64,000 nucleotides of DNA from an uncultured Pelagibacteraceae bacterium (GCA_902579925.1 CACHIS010000001.1:1-64000); one strand, 5' to 3'; positions 42,033 through 53,888 are shown, numbered from the stretch's first letter. Translations and numbers: made by a program. Notes: generated by a model not told the origin, from the letters alone.

Positions 42033-43568
42033 TTATTGTTTAAAGTTTTGTTTAAGTTGAGTGATTACTTCTATTAATAGTTTTTCTTTATCTTCTTCAA
42101 GTTTTCCAGAACTTTGAATTGATTCAATTATTTCAGGTTTATCAGATTTACACTTTTCAATTATTTTAGACTCAAACTCTGCTATATCTTTCAAATTGAT
42201 ATCATCTAAATAACCTTTAACTCCGCAAAAAACAGATACTACTTGCTCCGCGACTGTCAGTGGTGAATATTGTTTTTGTTTCAAAAGTTCTGTCAACTTT
42301 GAACCTCTATTAAGTAACTGCTGCGTAGAGGCATCTAAATCTGATCCAAATTGAGCAAAAGCAGCCATTTCTCTGTACTGTGCTAGCTCAAGTTTCATCG
42401 AACCCGATACTTTTTTCATAGCTTTTGTTTGAGCTGAAGACCCAACCCTCGATACAGACAAACCAACATTAATTGCTGGTCTGATACCTTGGTTAAAAAG
42501 CTCTGTTTCTAGAAATATTTGGCCGTCTGTAATTGAAATTACATTTGTTGGAATAAATGCAGAAACATCACCTCCTTGGGTTTCAATTATTGGAAGTGCT
42601 GTTAGTGATCCTCCACCATGTTCATCACTTAGTTTTGCTGCTCTTTCTAATAATCTACTGTGTAAGTAAAATACATCTCCTGGGTATGCTTCTCTTCCTG
42701 GGGGTCTTCTTAAAAGAAGAGACATTTGTCTATATGCAACAGCTTGTTTTGATAAATCATCATAAATAATTAATGCGTGCATTCCATTATCTCTAAAATA
42801 TTCACCCATTGCGCAACCCGTATAAGGAGCTAAAAATTGTAATGGAGCTGAGTCTGATGCTGTAGCAGCAACAATAGTTGTATATTCCATTGCGCCCGCT
42901 TCTTCCAAGGTTTTTTGAATTTGTCTTACTGTAGATCTTTTTTGACCAACCGCAACATAAATACAGTATAATTTTTGTTTCTCATCACCCGATTCATTTA
43001 TTTTTTTTTGATTTATAATTGCATCGACAGCGACAGCAGTTTTACCTGTCTGTCTATCTCCAATAATCAATTCTCTTTGACCTCTTCCAATTGGCACCAA
43101 ACTATCAATTGATTTTAATCCTGTTTGCATTGGCTCACTAACTGATTGTCTAGGTATAATGCCAGGAGCTTTAACCTCTACCCTCGTTTTTTTAACACTT
43201 TTATCAAGCGCTCCTTTTCCATCTATTGGATTTCCTAAACCATCAACCACTCTACCTAAAAGTTCTTTTCCAACTGGTGTATCAACAATATTTCCTGTTC
43301 TTTTAACAACATCGCCCTCTTTAATATTTCTGTCGTCACCGAAAATTACTACACCAACATTTTCACTTTCCAAGTTAAGAGCCATACCTTTTGAACCATC
43401 AGCAAACTCAACCATCTCACCAGCTTGAACATTATCTAGGCCATAAATTCTAGCAATACCATCTCCAACGGATAATACTTGACCAACTTCAGTAACCTCA
43501 GTATTTTCACCAAAATTTTTAATTTGCTCTTTTAATATTTTTGTTACTTCTGAAGGATTTATTTCCAT
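42033..43568 (-). CDS. atpA: ATP synthase F1 alpha subunit
   Basis: Non-catalytic nucleotide-binding subunit. Walker [16 protein letters not shown], the [16 protein letters not shown] block, [15 protein letters not shown] with the arginine finger, and an N-terminal helix that docks with delta are seen in 511 residues. It directly abuts atpH upstream. The downstream order A-G-D-C is the classic one. Confidence 0.98.
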   Translation of the reverse strand: MEINPSEVTKILKEQIKNFGENTEVTEVGQVLSVGDGIARIYGLDNVQAGEMVEFADGSKGMALNLESENVGVVIFGDDRNIKEGDVVKRTGNIVDTPVGKELLGRVVDGLGNPIDGKGALDKSVKKTRVEVKAPGIIPRQSVSEPMQTGLKSIDSLVPIGRGQRELIIGDRQTGKTAVAVDAIINQKKINESGDEKQKLYCIYVAVGQKRSTVRQIQKTLEEAGAMEYTTIVAATASDSAPLQFLAPYTGCAMGEYFRDNGMHALIIYDDLSKQAVAYRQMSLLLRRPPGREAYPGDVFYLHSRLLERAAKLSDEHGGGSLTALPIIETQGGDVSAFIPTNVISITDGQIFLETELFNQGIRPAINVGLSVSRVGSSAQTKAMKKVSGSMKLELAQYREMAAFAQFGSDLDASTQQLLNRGSKLTELLKQKQYSPLTVAEQVVSVFCGVKGYLDDINLKDIAEFESKIIEKCKSDKPEIIESIQSSGKLEEDKEKLLIEVITQLKQNFKQ

Positions 43569-44126
43569 TTATGCCTCTATCATTCTATTTTCAATTTGTT
43601 GTAATTTATTTTTAATTGAGGTGTCAACCATAGTACTTCCTACTTGAATCACCAGACCTCCTATTAAACTTTTATCATATTTGTAGTTTAATTTTATTTT
43701 TGAGCTAAAATTTTTAGTTAATTCCTCTGTAATTTTATTTATTTCATCATCGGATAACTCTTTTGCTGATTTTAATTCAGCTTTAAGTTCACCTCTTTTT
43801 TTTGAACATATTTCAATAAAACTTAAAAGAATTTTCTCTAAAAAAAAGAACCGCCTTTTCTGAATTAAGAAATTTAAAAAATTTTTAAGTAAAGTTTCAA
43901 ATTTATAATTTTCTGAAATTGAAGTTATGATCCTGAACAAATCATCTTTTTTTGTTATTGGATTCTTTAATAAGTTTTTAAAATCCTCACTTGAGTTAAT
44001 TAAATCGAGGATTGATAAACACTGTTCCTCAATTTTAGGTAAAAGATTGCTTTCATTGGATAGCTCATAAAGTGCAAGAGAATATCTTTCTGATGAAGTT
44101 ATTGAAAATCCCGTGTCTTTGCTCAA
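43569..44126 (-). CDS. atpH: ATP synthase F1 delta subunit
   Basis: Peripheral-stalk connector joining F1 to subunit b. The N-terminal helical bundle (SSERYSLALYELSNE, LLKNPITKKDDLF) and the C-terminal LIGGLVIQVGSTMVDTSIKNKL are typical; 185 residues is normal. The start is TTG at 44126, with AGAGG (44134-44138) seven bases before it. It heads the operon atpHAGDC; the membrane F0 genes (a, b, c) are elsewhere, as in most alphaproteobacteria. Confidence 0.93.
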   Translation of the reverse strand: MSKDTGFSITSSERYSLALYELSNESNLLPKIEEQCLSILDLINSSEDFKNLLKNPITKKDDLFRIITSISENYKFETLLKNFLNFLIQKRRFFFLEKILLSFIEICSKKRGELKAELKSAKELSDDEINKITEELTKNFSSKIKLNYKYDKSLIGGLVIQVGSTMVDTSIKNKLQQIENRMIEA

Positions 44127-44182
44127 CTTTATTCCTCTATAATGTTGAAGGTTAAATTAAAATCAGGCTCTAATTAGCATAT

Positions 44183-44194
44183 GACCTTTAGGTC
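44183..44194. repeat. Short perfect inverted repeat upstream of atpH
   Basis: GACC-TTTA-GGTC in the 108-base gap between priA and atpH. It could be a small hairpin, a regulator site for the atp operon or part of a priA terminator; the T-tract nearby is on the other strand, so a terminator is not convincing. No clear -35/-10 pair is seen in this gap. Confidence 0.35.
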
Positions 44195-44234
44195 TTCAAG
44201 TAACCGATTTGTTAAAAAGGTCTTTTTTTGCTCA

Positions 44235-46190
44235 TTAATTGAAGTTTATGGGGTCAACATCAACTGAAAGTTTTATTCCAGCTGCAAACTTATACTTTGG
44301 AATAATTTTTGCAATTGAGTTCTGTACCTTCATAGATTTAATTCCTCTAATTAGCAATCTAACTCTAAATTTTCTTCTCAATCTAAATATAGGTGCGTTT
44401 ACTGGACCCAATACCCTGCCTTCAATTTTACTTTCTATGAAATTTTTAAATCTTAAAGCTTCTGTTTCTAATTTATTCTCATTTTCACCAGTAAGTATTA
44501 GTGAGATAAATCTTTGGAAGGGAGGGAGTTTATTTTTTTTTCTAACTTCTAACTCTCTTTCCAGAAAAATATCAGGATTTTTATTAGTAATATCATCAAT
44601 CATTTTTGTATCATGATTATATGTTTGAAAATAAACTGTAGCTGGTTTCCCGGTTCTGCCAGCTCTTCCTGAGAGTTGGTGATAGAGTTGTAAATTCTTT
44701 TCAGCTCCCCTTAAATCATGTCCCTGTGATGAGAGATCAATGTCAACAACTACAATACAATTTAAACTTGGAAAATGGAATCCTTTTGAAATTAATTGAG
44801 TTCCTACTAAAATATTGGTTTCATTTTTAATAATTTTATTCAACTTATCCATTGAGTGTTTTTTATTCATGGTATCACTTGAAAAAATTTCAACTTTCTT
44901 ACCTGGAAATTTTTTTTTTACTTCGTCTGATATTCTTTCGACACCTGGACCACTAAAGATAAATTCACAATTTCCATCCTTTGAACAGTCTCTTTTTAAA
45001 AATGATTTATATCCACAGTAATGGCAAAGCAAATTATCTCTCTTTTTGTGATAAACTAGATTGATACTACAATTTGGACATGAAAAACTTTTATAACACT
45101 TATTGCATAGTACATGTGGAGAAAATCCCCTTCTATTAAGAAAAAATAAAACTTGATCTTTTTTTTCTAGGTGTAAATTTACCTTTCGGACAATTTCGTT
45201 AGATAACCAAGATTGTTTTTCTAATTTAAAATTATTTAAATTTATGATTTCATAATTTGGAAGAGATGCATTTTTATATCTCTGATTTAACCTAGATACA
45301 CTATACTTACCTTTTTTTATGTTTTCAAATGTTTCGATAGATGGAACTGCCGTTACAAGATTTATGGGGATATTTTCAAATGATGCTCTGGCTATCGCCA
45401 TATCTCTCGCATTGTAAGTTACACCCTCATCTTGCTTAAATGACTGATCATGTTCTTCATCAACAATAATCATCCCAAGTTTTGTGAATGGTAAAAACAA
45501 AGACGACCTTGCTCCAATTATAACCTGAATATCTCCACTGGTAATTCCACTCCATATTATTTCTTTTTTTTTTTTAGATATTCCTGAATGCCAGACGCCT
45601 GGATTAAAACCAAAGTATTCAAAAAACTTTTGTTCAAACTGGCCAGTCAATCCTATTTCAGGTAATAATATTAAGCCTTGAGAACCCCTCTCTATTATTG
45701 ATTTTATTGCCTCAAAATAAACTAAAGTTTTTCCAGAGCCAGTTGTTCCCTGTAATACATGTACTCTAAACTTATTATTCGCCATACTCATTTCTTCAAG
45801 ACATTTTTTTTGATCCTCAGAGAGTTTTGTTGAATTATTTTTTATATTACTTTCAAAAACTTTAAGATTTTTTTTTAGATCATTTTCAATTACATTGTTG
45901 CTCAACAACATCAATTTTAAAGCCATGCCCTTTGGAATAATATTATATTCTGAAAACCAATTTAAAAAGTTTATAGTTGTTTTTTTTAGAGGTTTAACTT
46001 GTAGTTTCTTAAAAACTTTTTTTAACTTAAATTTTTTTTGTTCATTATCTTCTAGTTTATCCCACACCACCCCAGTTAGCTTATTTTTACCAAAGGGTAC
46101 TGATACATATTCACCAATTTTTAAATTTAAATCACTTTCATATGTAAATGGATGATTAAATATATTGGGTAATAGAATCGGATATTTCAT
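44235..46190 (-). CDS. priA: Primosomal replication protein PriA (helicase)
   Basis: Restarts stalled replication forks. It has the N-terminal 3'-DNA-binding region (about 1-100), helicase motif I VLQGTTGSGKTLVYF, DEEHDQSFKQDEGVTYNARD, the zinc-binding cysteine pairs between the two helicase halves (LCNKCYKSFSCPNC, LLCHYCGY), and motif VI LSGRAGRTGKPATVYFQT. 651 residues versus about 730 in E. coli, so loops are shortened. It lies 21 bases downstream of lpd. Confidence 0.95.
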   Translation of the reverse strand: MKYPILLPNIFNHPFTYESDLNLKIGEYVSVPFGKNKLTGVVWDKLEDNEQKKFKLKKVFKKLQVKPLKKTTINFLNWFSEYNIIPKGMALKLMLLSNNVIENDLKKNLKVFESNIKNNSTKLSEDQKKCLEEMSMANNKFRVHVLQGTTGSGKTLVYFEAIKSIIERGSQGLILLPEIGLTGQFEQKFFEYFGFNPGVWHSGISKKKKEIIWSGITSGDIQVIIGARSSLFLPFTKLGMIIVDEEHDQSFKQDEGVTYNARDMAIARASFENIPINLVTAVPSIETFENIKKGKYSVSRLNQRYKNASLPNYEIINLNNFKLEKQSWLSNEIVRKVNLHLEKKDQVLFFLNRRGFSPHVLCNKCYKSFSCPNCSINLVYHKKRDNLLCHYCGYKSFLKRDCSKDGNCEFIFSGPGVERISDEVKKKFPGKKVEIFSSDTMNKKHSMDKLNKIIKNETNILVGTQLISKGFHFPSLNCIVVVDIDLSSQGHDLRGAEKNLQLYHQLSGRAGRTGKPATVYFQTYNHDTKMIDDITNKNPDIFLERELEVRKKNKLPPFQRFISLILTGENENKLETEALRFKNFIESKIEGRVLGPVNAPIFRLRRKFRVRLLIRGIKSMKVQNSIAKIIPKYKFAAGIKLSVDVDPINFN

Positions 46191-46211
46191 ATTTTATAAT
46201 ATGAAAAAAAA

Positions 46212-47612
46212 TTAAGAGTGTATTGCTCTTTTATCTACTGATAAAGCTGCTTCTTTAACTGCCTCTGAAAAAGTCGGGTGAGCGTGACATGTACGTGCGA
46301 TATCCTCTGAACTAGCTCCAAATTCCATAGCAACCCCAATTTCAGCAATAAGCTCACCTGCATGCGGACCTATTATATGAGCACCTAAAACTTTATCTGT
46401 TTTTTCATCAGCTAAAATTTTTACAAATCCTTCTGCATCATCAATAGCTTTTGCTCTTGAATTGGCCATAAATGAAAATTTTCCAACTTTATATTTCATT
46501 TTAGTGTCTTTTAATTGTTCCTCAGTTTTCCCAATGGCCGCAACTTCTGGAGTAGTATATATAACTCCTGGGATAGTGTCATAGTTGACATGCCCTGATT
46601 GTCCTGCAATGTTTTCAGCAACAGCAATACCTTCATCTTCAGCTTTGTGAGCAAGCATGGGTCCTGATATTACATCACCGATTGCATATATGTTTTCTAA
46701 ATTTGTTTTAAATGATTTATCAGTTTTAACTCTTTTTCTGTCATCAAGTTCAACTCCAATAGCCTCTAAATTTAAGCCCTCAGTATTTGCCTTCCTGCCG
46801 ACAGAAATTAAAACTACATCACAATCAAAATTATTTTTATTTCCTTCTTTATCCACAGTGGATACTACTACTCCAGATTTATTTTTTTTTATTGTTTCAA
46901 CTTTATTTTGCATATTAAACTTTATTCCTTGTTTTTTTAAAATTTTCATAAATTCTAAGGATATTTCTTTATCCATCCCTGGAGTGATGTGATCTAAAAA
47001 CTCTACCACTTGTACTTCAGAGCCCAGTCTTGACCAAACTGATCCCATTTCTAACCCAATATAACCACCACCTACAACAACCATTTTATTTGGAACTTTT
47101 TCAAGCTTTAAAGCACCTGTCGAAGAAACTATTTTTTCCTCATCGATTTCAATTCCTGGCAAAGAAGTAGCTACAGATCCGGTTGCTATTATAGTTTTTT
47201 CAGATTTTATAATGGTCTCTTTGTTATCATTATCTTTAATTAAAATTTCGTTTAGAGATTTAAAACTGCCATAACCTTTGAAATAAGTTACCTTATTTTT
47301 CTTAAACAAAAATTCAACGCCTTTTGTGAGAACAGTGACAGCTTTATCTTTACTTTTCATCATTTTATCTAAGTTTAACTTAACATCTCCTACTTCTATT
47401 CCTTTACTTGCTAAACCCTTAATTTTGTGAAATTCCTCAGATAAATTTAGTAAACTCTTTGAAGGTATACATCCTACATTTAAACAAGTGCCTCCTAAAG
47501 AACCTCTTGACTCTATACATGCTGTTTTTAAACCTAGTTGAGAAAGTCTAATCGCACAAACATATCCTCCAGGTCCACCACCAATAACTACTGCTTGAAA
47601 TTTTTCTGACAT
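46212..47612 (-). CDS. lpd: Dihydrolipoamide dehydrogenase (E3)
   Basis: Flavoprotein that reoxidises the lipoyl groups of the 2-oxoglutarate complex, giving NADH. FAD site VVIGGGPGGYVCAIRLSQLG, redox disulfide Cys43-Cys48 in GGTCLNVGCIPSK, NAD-binding VVGGGYIGLEMGSVWSRLG, and the C-terminal His-Glu pair in CHAHPTFSEAVKEAA. 466 residues. It is one base from sucB, so it belongs to the 2-oxoglutarate operon; other dehydrogenase complexes may share it. Confidence 0.97.
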   Translation of the reverse strand: MSEKFQAVVIGGGPGGYVCAIRLSQLGLKTACIESRGSLGGTCLNVGCIPSKSLLNLSEEFHKIKGLASKGIEVGDVKLNLDKMMKSKDKAVTVLTKGVEFLFKKNKVTYFKGYGSFKSLNEILIKDNDNKETIIKSEKTIIATGSVATSLPGIEIDEEKIVSSTGALKLEKVPNKMVVVGGGYIGLEMGSVWSRLGSEVQVVEFLDHITPGMDKEISLEFMKILKKQGIKFNMQNKVETIKKNKSGVVVSTVDKEGNKNNFDCDVVLISVGRKANTEGLNLEAIGVELDDRKRVKTDKSFKTNLENIYAIGDVISGPMLAHKAEDEGIAVAENIAGQSGHVNYDTIPGVIYTTPEVAAIGKTEEQLKDTKMKYKVGKFSFMANSRAKAIDDAEGFVKILADEKTDKVLGAHIIGPHAGELIAEIGVAMEFGASSEDIARTCHAHPTFSEAVKEAALSVDKRAIHS

Positions 47613-48938
47613 CTAAATATCCAAAAACAACCTTCTTGGTTCCTCTAAATTTTCCTTTATCATTTTAAGAAATGAAACTGACTCTTTGCCATCAATAATT
47701 CTATGATCATAAGATAAAGCTAGATACATGATTGGTCTAATCTGGATTTCACCATTAAATACAGATGGTCTATCAACAATATTGTGCATTCCTAGTACTC
47801 CAGACTGAGGTAGGTTTAAAATTGGAGTTGAAAGCATGGAACCGTATACTCCACCATTACTAATTGTAAATGTTCCTCCCTGAAGATCTTCAATTACAAG
47901 TTTTCCTTCCTTTGCTTTTTCAGATATCTCTTTAATGTTTTTTTCTATCTCTGCAAAAGATAATTCATCTGCATCTTTAAGAACTGGCACAACTAGACCT
48001 TTATCTGTTCCAACAGCAAAGCTTATATTATAATAATTCTTGTATACAATTGTATCACCATCTATTTCAGCATTAATCGCAGGATAACTCTTTAAGGCGA
48101 CCACACATGCCTTTACAAAAAATGACATAAATCCAAGTTTAATACCATATCGATTTTGAAAATCTTCCTGGTTTTCTTTTCTCATTTCCATAATATTTGT
48201 CATGTCGACTTCATTGAATGTTGTTAGTAAGGCTGCATTTTCTTGAGCTTGTTTTAGTCTTTTAGCTATAGTTTGTCTTAGTCTGGTCATTTTAATTCGC
48301 TCTTCCTGACCATATTTAATTTTTCTCTCTGAGGGCGGAGGATTAACTCCCATCAAATTGATTAAGTCACCTTTCACTATTCTTCCATCTTTTCCAGTTC
48401 CTTTTACTGATTTTACATCAATGTTATTTTCATCAACGATTTTTCTAACTGCTGGAGATAAAGTTTGGTTATCTTTATCAATATTTACCTCTGTTTTTTT
48501 TTCTTCCACCTCGTTGCTTAAAACAAGTGGCTCTTCTTTTATTTCTTCGACACTATTTTTTTCATCAAATATTTCTAATTCTTCTTTATCTATTATTGGA
48601 TCTAATTTTATTACGTTATCTTTTTCATTTGATTGAATATCTTTTTGCTGATTTGATGGCTGAATTTTCTTTATTTCTCCTGTTTTTTTAACCTCACCCC
48701 CATTTTCAATTACTGAACCTAAAATTTCTCCAACTTTAACTACTGATCCATCTTTAGAGTTAATTTTAGACAATTGACCTGTTACTGGTGATGGCACCTC
48801 TAAATTAACCTTATCTGTTTCTAACTCTACAATTGGTTCATCAGCATCTACTGATTCTCCTTCACTTTTCAGCCATTTTGAGACAGTTGCCTCCGTTATG
48901 CTTTCACCTAGAGCAGGAACTAATATCTTTTCACTCAT
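47613..48938 (-). CDS. sucB: 2-oxoglutarate dehydrogenase E2 (dihydrolipoyl succinyltransferase)
   Basis: Core of the 2-oxoglutarate dehydrogenase complex; transfers succinyl to CoA. A single lipoyl domain with Lys43 in [11 protein letters not shown], a long acidic linker (about 85-170), a peripheral subunit-binding domain ([25 protein letters not shown]) and the catalytic domain with the [13 protein letters not shown] His/Asp pair. 441 residues. Order sucA-sucB-lpd is standard. Confidence 0.97.
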   Translation of the reverse strand: MSEKILVPALGESITEATVSKWLKSEGESVDADEPIVELETDKVNLEVPSPVTGQLSKINSKDGSVVKVGEILGSVIENGGEVKKTGEIKKIQPSNQQKDIQSNEKDNVIKLDPIIDKEELEIFDEKNSVEEIKEEPLVLSNEVEEKKTEVNIDKDNQTLSPAVRKIVDENNIDVKSVKGTGKDGRIVKGDLINLMGVNPPPSERKIKYGQEERIKMTRLRQTIAKRLKQAQENAALLTTFNEVDMTNIMEMRKENQEDFQNRYGIKLGFMSFFVKACVVALKSYPAINAEIDGDTIVYKNYYNISFAVGTDKGLVVPVLKDADELSFAEIEKNIKEISEKAKEGKLVIEDLQGGTFTISNGGVYGSMLSTPILNLPQSGVLGMHNIVDRPSVFNGEIQIRPIMYLALSYDHRIIDGKESVSFLKMIKENLEEPRRLFLDI

Positions 48939-48944
48939 TATAAA

Positions 48945-51818
48945 TTATTCAAAAACTTTCTTTATAATTTCTTGTTGTTGTGAAATATGTCTTTTTGCAT
49001 ATCCTGTTGCAGGTGATGCATCTGGACTTCTTCCAATATAAGAAACTACTTTATTATTAGCCTTAATATTATCTAAAGTCCATTGGATATAATCTCTAAC
49101 AGAGAACCAAGCTCCCATGTTTTGGGGTTCCTCTTGACACCAATAAAATTGAGCATTTTTAGCATAAACTTTAAGTTCTTTTGCAAGACTCTTTGCAGGG
49201 AAAGGATAAAGTTGTTCAATTCTGAAAAATAAAATATCGTCAGCTTTTAATTTTTCTCTAGCCTCTAATAAATCAAAATATATTTTGCCTGAACATAAAA
49301 CAACTTTTCTTATTTTTTTTGGTTTTTTTAATTTGATAAAACCTTTACTTTTTGGGTCAATTGCATGATCCCATAAAAATCTGTGGAAAGAATTTTGTTT
49401 ACCAAAATCATTCAAGTTCGAAACACAATTTTTATGTCTTAGTAAAGATTTAGGTGTCATAATAATCAAAGGTTTTCTAAAATCTCTATGCATTTGTCTT
49501 CTTAGTGCATGAAAATAGTTTGCTGGAGTAGTACAATTTACTACCTGCATATTATCATTAGAACACAACTGTAAAAACCTTTCTAGTCTTGCCGAAGAAT
49601 GTTCGGGTCCTTGACCTTCATAACCGTGTGGCAATAACATCACCAATCCAGATGCTCTGGACCATTTTCTTTCTCCTGAGGCTATGAATTGATCGATGAC
49701 TACTTGGGCACCATTTGCAAAGTCACCAAATTGTGCTTCCCAGATTGTAAGTGTGTTTGGTTCAACTAAACTATAGCCATATTCAAAACCTAAAACTGCT
49801 AATTCTGATAGAAAACTATCAACTATCTCAAAACTTTTTTGACTCTTAGATATGTTATTTAAAGGTATATATCGGGAATTATCTGTTTGATTCCTTAAAA
49901 CAGAATGTCTTTGACTGAATGTTCCTCTTCCCGAGTCTTGACCAACTAATCTAACGGGATACCCCTCGTCAAGTAATGAACCAAATGCTAAAGCCTCAGC
50001 TGTTGACCAGTCAATTCCATTTTCTTTCTTCACGACTAATTTTCTATTATCCAGAACTTTAGAAATGGTTTTATGAACATTAAATTCTTCTGGAACTGTA
50101 TTAATTTTATTTGATATATCTCTCAATTTATCAATATCATAACCTGTAACACCTTTTTTATCTTTCCCTCTGTCAGGTTTGTATCTTGACCATGTCCCCT
50201 CAAACCATTCAATTTTTGGTTTATAATTTTTTGCATTTTTATATTGGTCATCAAGCAATTCTTTAAATTCTTTAATTGAATTTTTTAAATAATCTTCAGT
50301 AATTGATCCCTCTTGAATTAACTTTTCGCCGTAAACTTTTATAGTTGTTGGGTGTGAACGAATTTTTTTATACATTAATGGTTGAGTGAAAGAAGGTTCG
50401 TCCCCCTCATTATGACCAAACCTTCTATAACAAATTAGGTCGACTACAACATCTCTATTAAATTTTAATCTAAAATCTATTGCTATTCTTGCAGCATAAA
50501 CAACAGCTTCAGGGTCATCACCGTTAACGTGAATAATTGGTGCTTCAACCATTTTTGCAATATCTGAAGGGTAAGGAGATGACCTTGCAAATCTAGGACT
50601 AGTAGTGAACCCTATTTGGTTATTTACTACTATGTGAATAGTTCCACCAGTATTATGTCCTGGCAACCCTGACATTGCAAAACACTCGGCGACAACTCCT
50701 TGGCCTGCAAAAGCTGCATCTCCATGAATTAATATCGGTATTACTTTCTTTCTCTCTTTATCTTTATGAAAATATTGTTTTGCTCTTGTCTGTCCTAACA
50801 CTACTGGATTGACTGCTTCAAGGTGAGATGGATTATCTGTCAAACTTACGTGTACAGAGTTTCCATCAAACTCTCTATTTGATGAAGCACCTAAATGATA
50901 TTTCACATCTCCAGTGTCATCTTCAGAATTTGAATTAATTTCTCCAGCAAATTCGTTAAAAATTCTTTTATAGGATTTTTGCAAAACATTGGCTAGCACA
51001 TTTAATCTACCTCTATGAGACATGCCTATTTTAACCTCTTTTATTTTTGACTGACCACCAATTTTGATTATTTGTTCAAGCGCTGGGATTAAGCTTTCAC
51101 CTCCATCAAGACCAAATCTTTTTGAACCAACATATTTGGTGTGTAAAAATTTTTCAAAACCCTCTGCCTGAATTAATTTTTTAAGAATTGCCTCTTTTCC
51201 ATTTTGAGTAAATTTAAAATCATCAGCTTTTTCTACTCTATCTCTAAACCATTTTCTCTCAGTTGGATTTGAGATATGCATATATTCGTAACCCAAAGGA
51301 CCACAATATTTATCTCTTAAAAATTTTAAAATTTCGGAAACATTGGAATATTGCTTATTAATAACTCCGTCTAAAAAAATTTTACTATCATATTCCTCTT
51401 TTTTAAATCCGTAAGACTCTGGATGAAGCTCATCTAAATAGTCTGTTTCACGAAGACCCAGTGGATCCAATTTAGCAATTAAATGTCCTCTTTGCCTATA
51501 AGATCTTATCATAGCAACAGCATTGATTGAATTAGCGTTAGATTCTCTCGAAACTAATTCATCTTTTTTATAATTTCCGTTGTTTAATTTTTGCTCTTTA
51601 TTTATTGAGACTTTTTTGGTCGGACTCCATGATGGACCATTTATTTCATTTACTACATCTTCTGCTTGATCCCCAATTTTACTAAAATACTCTTTCCAAC
51701 TATCTGGTAATGATGGATCTCTATTTACAAACTTTAGATACATTTCCTCAATAAATGAGGTATTAGATTTGCTTAAAAAAGCAGTTTTTTCGAATTCAAG
51801 ATTCTTACTAGAAGACAT
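48945..51818 (-). CDS. sucA: 2-oxoglutarate dehydrogenase E1
   Basis: Thiamine-diphosphate decarboxylase of the complex. The N-terminal helix FIEEMYLKFVNRDPSLPDSWKEYF docks E2; IGMSHRGRLNVLANV, GDAAFAGQGVVAECF, RRFGHNEGDEPSFTQPLMY and SGRGTFSQRHSVL are typical catalytic blocks. 957 residues. It is transcribed after sucD with a 35-base gap. Confidence 0.97.
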   Translation of the reverse strand: MSSSKNLEFEKTAFLSKSNTSFIEEMYLKFVNRDPSLPDSWKEYFSKIGDQAEDVVNEINGPSWSPTKKVSINKEQKLNNGNYKKDELVSRESNANSINAVAMIRSYRQRGHLIAKLDPLGLRETDYLDELHPESYGFKKEEYDSKIFLDGVINKQYSNVSEILKFLRDKYCGPLGYEYMHISNPTERKWFRDRVEKADDFKFTQNGKEAILKKLIQAEGFEKFLHTKYVGSKRFGLDGGESLIPALEQIIKIGGQSKIKEVKIGMSHRGRLNVLANVLQKSYKRIFNEFAGEINSNSEDDTGDVKYHLGASSNREFDGNSVHVSLTDNPSHLEAVNPVVLGQTRAKQYFHKDKERKKVIPILIHGDAAFAGQGVVAECFAMSGLPGHNTGGTIHIVVNNQIGFTTSPRFARSSPYPSDIAKMVEAPIIHVNGDDPEAVVYAARIAIDFRLKFNRDVVVDLICYRRFGHNEGDEPSFTQPLMYKKIRSHPTTIKVYGEKLIQEGSITEDYLKNSIKEFKELLDDQYKNAKNYKPKIEWFEGTWSRYKPDRGKDKKGVTGYDIDKLRDISNKINTVPEEFNVHKTISKVLDNRKLVVKKENGIDWSTAEALAFGSLLDEGYPVRLVGQDSGRGTFSQRHSVLRNQTDNSRYIPLNNISKSQKSFEIVDSFLSELAVLGFEYGYSLVEPNTLTIWEAQFGDFANGAQVVIDQFIASGERKWSRASGLVMLLPHGYEGQGPEHSSARLERFLQLCSNDNMQVVNCTTPANYFHALRRQMHRDFRKPLIIMTPKSLLRHKNCVSNLNDFGKQNSFHRFLWDHAIDPKSKGFIKLKKPKKIRKVVLCSGKIYFDLLEAREKLKADDILFFRIEQLYPFPAKSLAKELKVYAKNAQFYWCQEEPQNMGAWFSVRDYIQWTLDNIKANNKVVSYIGRSPDASPATGYAKRHISQQQEIIKKVFE

Positions 51819-51853
51819 TATTGTTTATTAATATAAGCCTACAAAGAATTTTT

Positions 51854-52729
51854 TCAATTAGACAATTTATTAAATAATGTATTTCCAATTTTTGATGGGG
51901 AGTTAGCCATAATAATTCCACAATCTTCCATCTTTTTTATCTTGTCTTTAGCGGCACCTTTGCCTCCTGAAATTATAGCTCCAGCGTGACCCATTCTTCG
52001 TCCAGGTGGAGCTGTGACGCCAGCAATAAATCCAACAATTGGTTTTTTTATTTTGTGATTATTAACAAAATCTGCAGCCTCTTCCTCTGCAGTCCCTCCG
52101 ATTTCTCCTATCATTAAAATTGATTGGGTGTCATCGTCATTTAAGAACAAGTCCAAACAATCTATAAAATTTGTGCCATTAATAGGGTCGCCACCTATTC
52201 CAATACATGTTGATTGTCCAAGCCCATTTTCTGTTGTCTGGGCCACTGCCTCGTAAGTTAACGTCCCTGACCTTGAGACTATCCCAACGGTTCCCTTTTT
52301 ATGAATATTGCCAGGCATTATGCCAATTTTACACTCATCAGGTGTTATGATTCCTGGACAATTAGGACCAATCAACCTACATTTTGAATTGTTTAGTTTT
52401 TGTTTAACTTTAAGCATATCCTGAATAGGTATTCCCTCAGTTATACATACAATAATTTCAATAGATGCATCAATCGCCTCAATTATTGCTGCAGCAGCAA
52501 ATTTTGCTGGGACATAAATCATTGTTGCATTAGCACCTTCGGACTCTTTTGCCTCTTTCACTGTATTAAAAACTGGAAGGCCTAAATGTTTTTGACCACC
52601 TTTTTTTGGTGTCACACCTCCAACTAAATTTGTTCCATATTTTATTGCTTGATCAGAATGGAATGTTCCATGAGAACCTGTAAATCCTTGGCAAATCAAT
52701 CTTGTGCTTTTATTAACCAAAACTGACAT
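51854..52729 (-). CDS. sucD: Succinyl-CoA synthetase alpha subunit
   Basis: Substrate-level phosphorylation step of the TCA cycle. CoA-binding [35 protein letters not shown], and the phosphohistidine loop [13 protein letters not shown]. 291 residues. The start overlaps the last base of sucC, so the alpha and beta subunits are made in equal amounts. Confidence 0.98.
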   Translation of the reverse strand: MSVLVNKSTRLICQGFTGSHGTFHSDQAIKYGTNLVGGVTPKKGGQKHLGLPVFNTVKEAKESEGANATMIYVPAKFAAAAIIEAIDASIEIIVCITEGIPIQDMLKVKQKLNNSKCRLIGPNCPGIITPDECKIGIMPGNIHKKGTVGIVSRSGTLTYEAVAQTTENGLGQSTCIGIGGDPINGTNFIDCLDLFLNDDDTQSILMIGEIGGTAEEEAADFVNNHKIKKPIVGFIAGVTAPPGRRMGHAGAIISGGKGAAKDKIKKMEDCGIIMANSPSKIGNTLFNKLSN

Positions 52730-53888
52730 TACTTAATTACCTCTACAATTTTTTTTGCAGCATCATCTAAGTTTTCAGCAGAGATTAGTTTTAAACCTGA
52801 ATTATCTAATATCTCTTTCCCTTCCTTAAAATTCGTTCCAGCTAATCTGACAACTAAAGGGACATTGATTTTCATTTCTTTTGCAGCATTTACAACCCCT
52901 TGCGCAAGAACATCGCATCGCATTATGCCACCAAAAATGTTGATTAATATTCCCTTAACATTTTTATCAGACAAAATTATTTTAAGAGCAGCTGAAACTT
53001 TTTCTTTAGATGCTCCTCCACCAACATCTAAAAAATTTGCTGGCTCTTCTCCATATAGTTTAATTATGTCCATAGTTGCCATTGCTAAGCCAGCCCCATT
53101 AACCATACAGCCAATACTTCCATCTAATTTGATATAGGCTAGATCATGTTTGCTTGCTTCAATTTCAGCAGGATCTTCTTCGTTTAAATCTCTTAATTCT
53201 AAAATTTCTGGATGCCTAAACAAAGCATTGCTGTCAAAATTTACCTTTGCATCTAAACATATAATCTTTTTTTCTTTAGTTAGTATTAATGGGTTTATTT
53301 CGACCATATTTGCATCTGTTTCAATAAACATTTTATAAATTGATTTAATTAAAGATATTGCTTCTTTTTTAGAATTTTTATCTAATTTAAAAATATGAAT
53401 AATCTTTTCACATTCTTCATTTGAAATCTCTTTTTTTATTTCTATTTTATTAGTTAAAATTTTATCTGGTGACTTGCTTGCTACCTCCTCAATATCCATG
53501 CCACCTTGATCACTAGAAATAAATGCAATTTTTGAGGAAGCTCTATCTACTAAACAAGATAAATAAAACTCTTTTTCAATATTTGATGATACCTCGACAT
53601 ATAACCTTTTTACTTCTCTTCCTTCAGGTCCTGTCTGATGAGTAACTAATTTTTTACCTAGTAGTTCTTTAGCTGATACCTCAAGTTCTTTAAGATTATC
53701 TAAAATTTTAACACCGCCAGCTTTTCCTCTGCCCCCTGCATGAATTTGGGCTTTTAAAACATATTTTTCTGTTTTTAATGACTTACATTTCTTTAAGAGC
53801 TCTTCAACTGTAAAACCAAATACACCCTCTGGAACAATTGCTCCAAATTTTTTTAAAATTTGTTTAGCTTGATGCTCGTGTATATTCA

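Noticed and set aside
43159-43428. Antisense open frame over atpA
   Set aside because: Lies wholly inside a conserved gene and has no family motif; a frame shadow, as are other antisense frames over polA, ahcY, sucC and mdh.
44127-44234. tRNA or small RNA gene in the priA-atpH gap
   Set aside because: No cloverleaf and no T-loop sequence; only a short inverted repeat.
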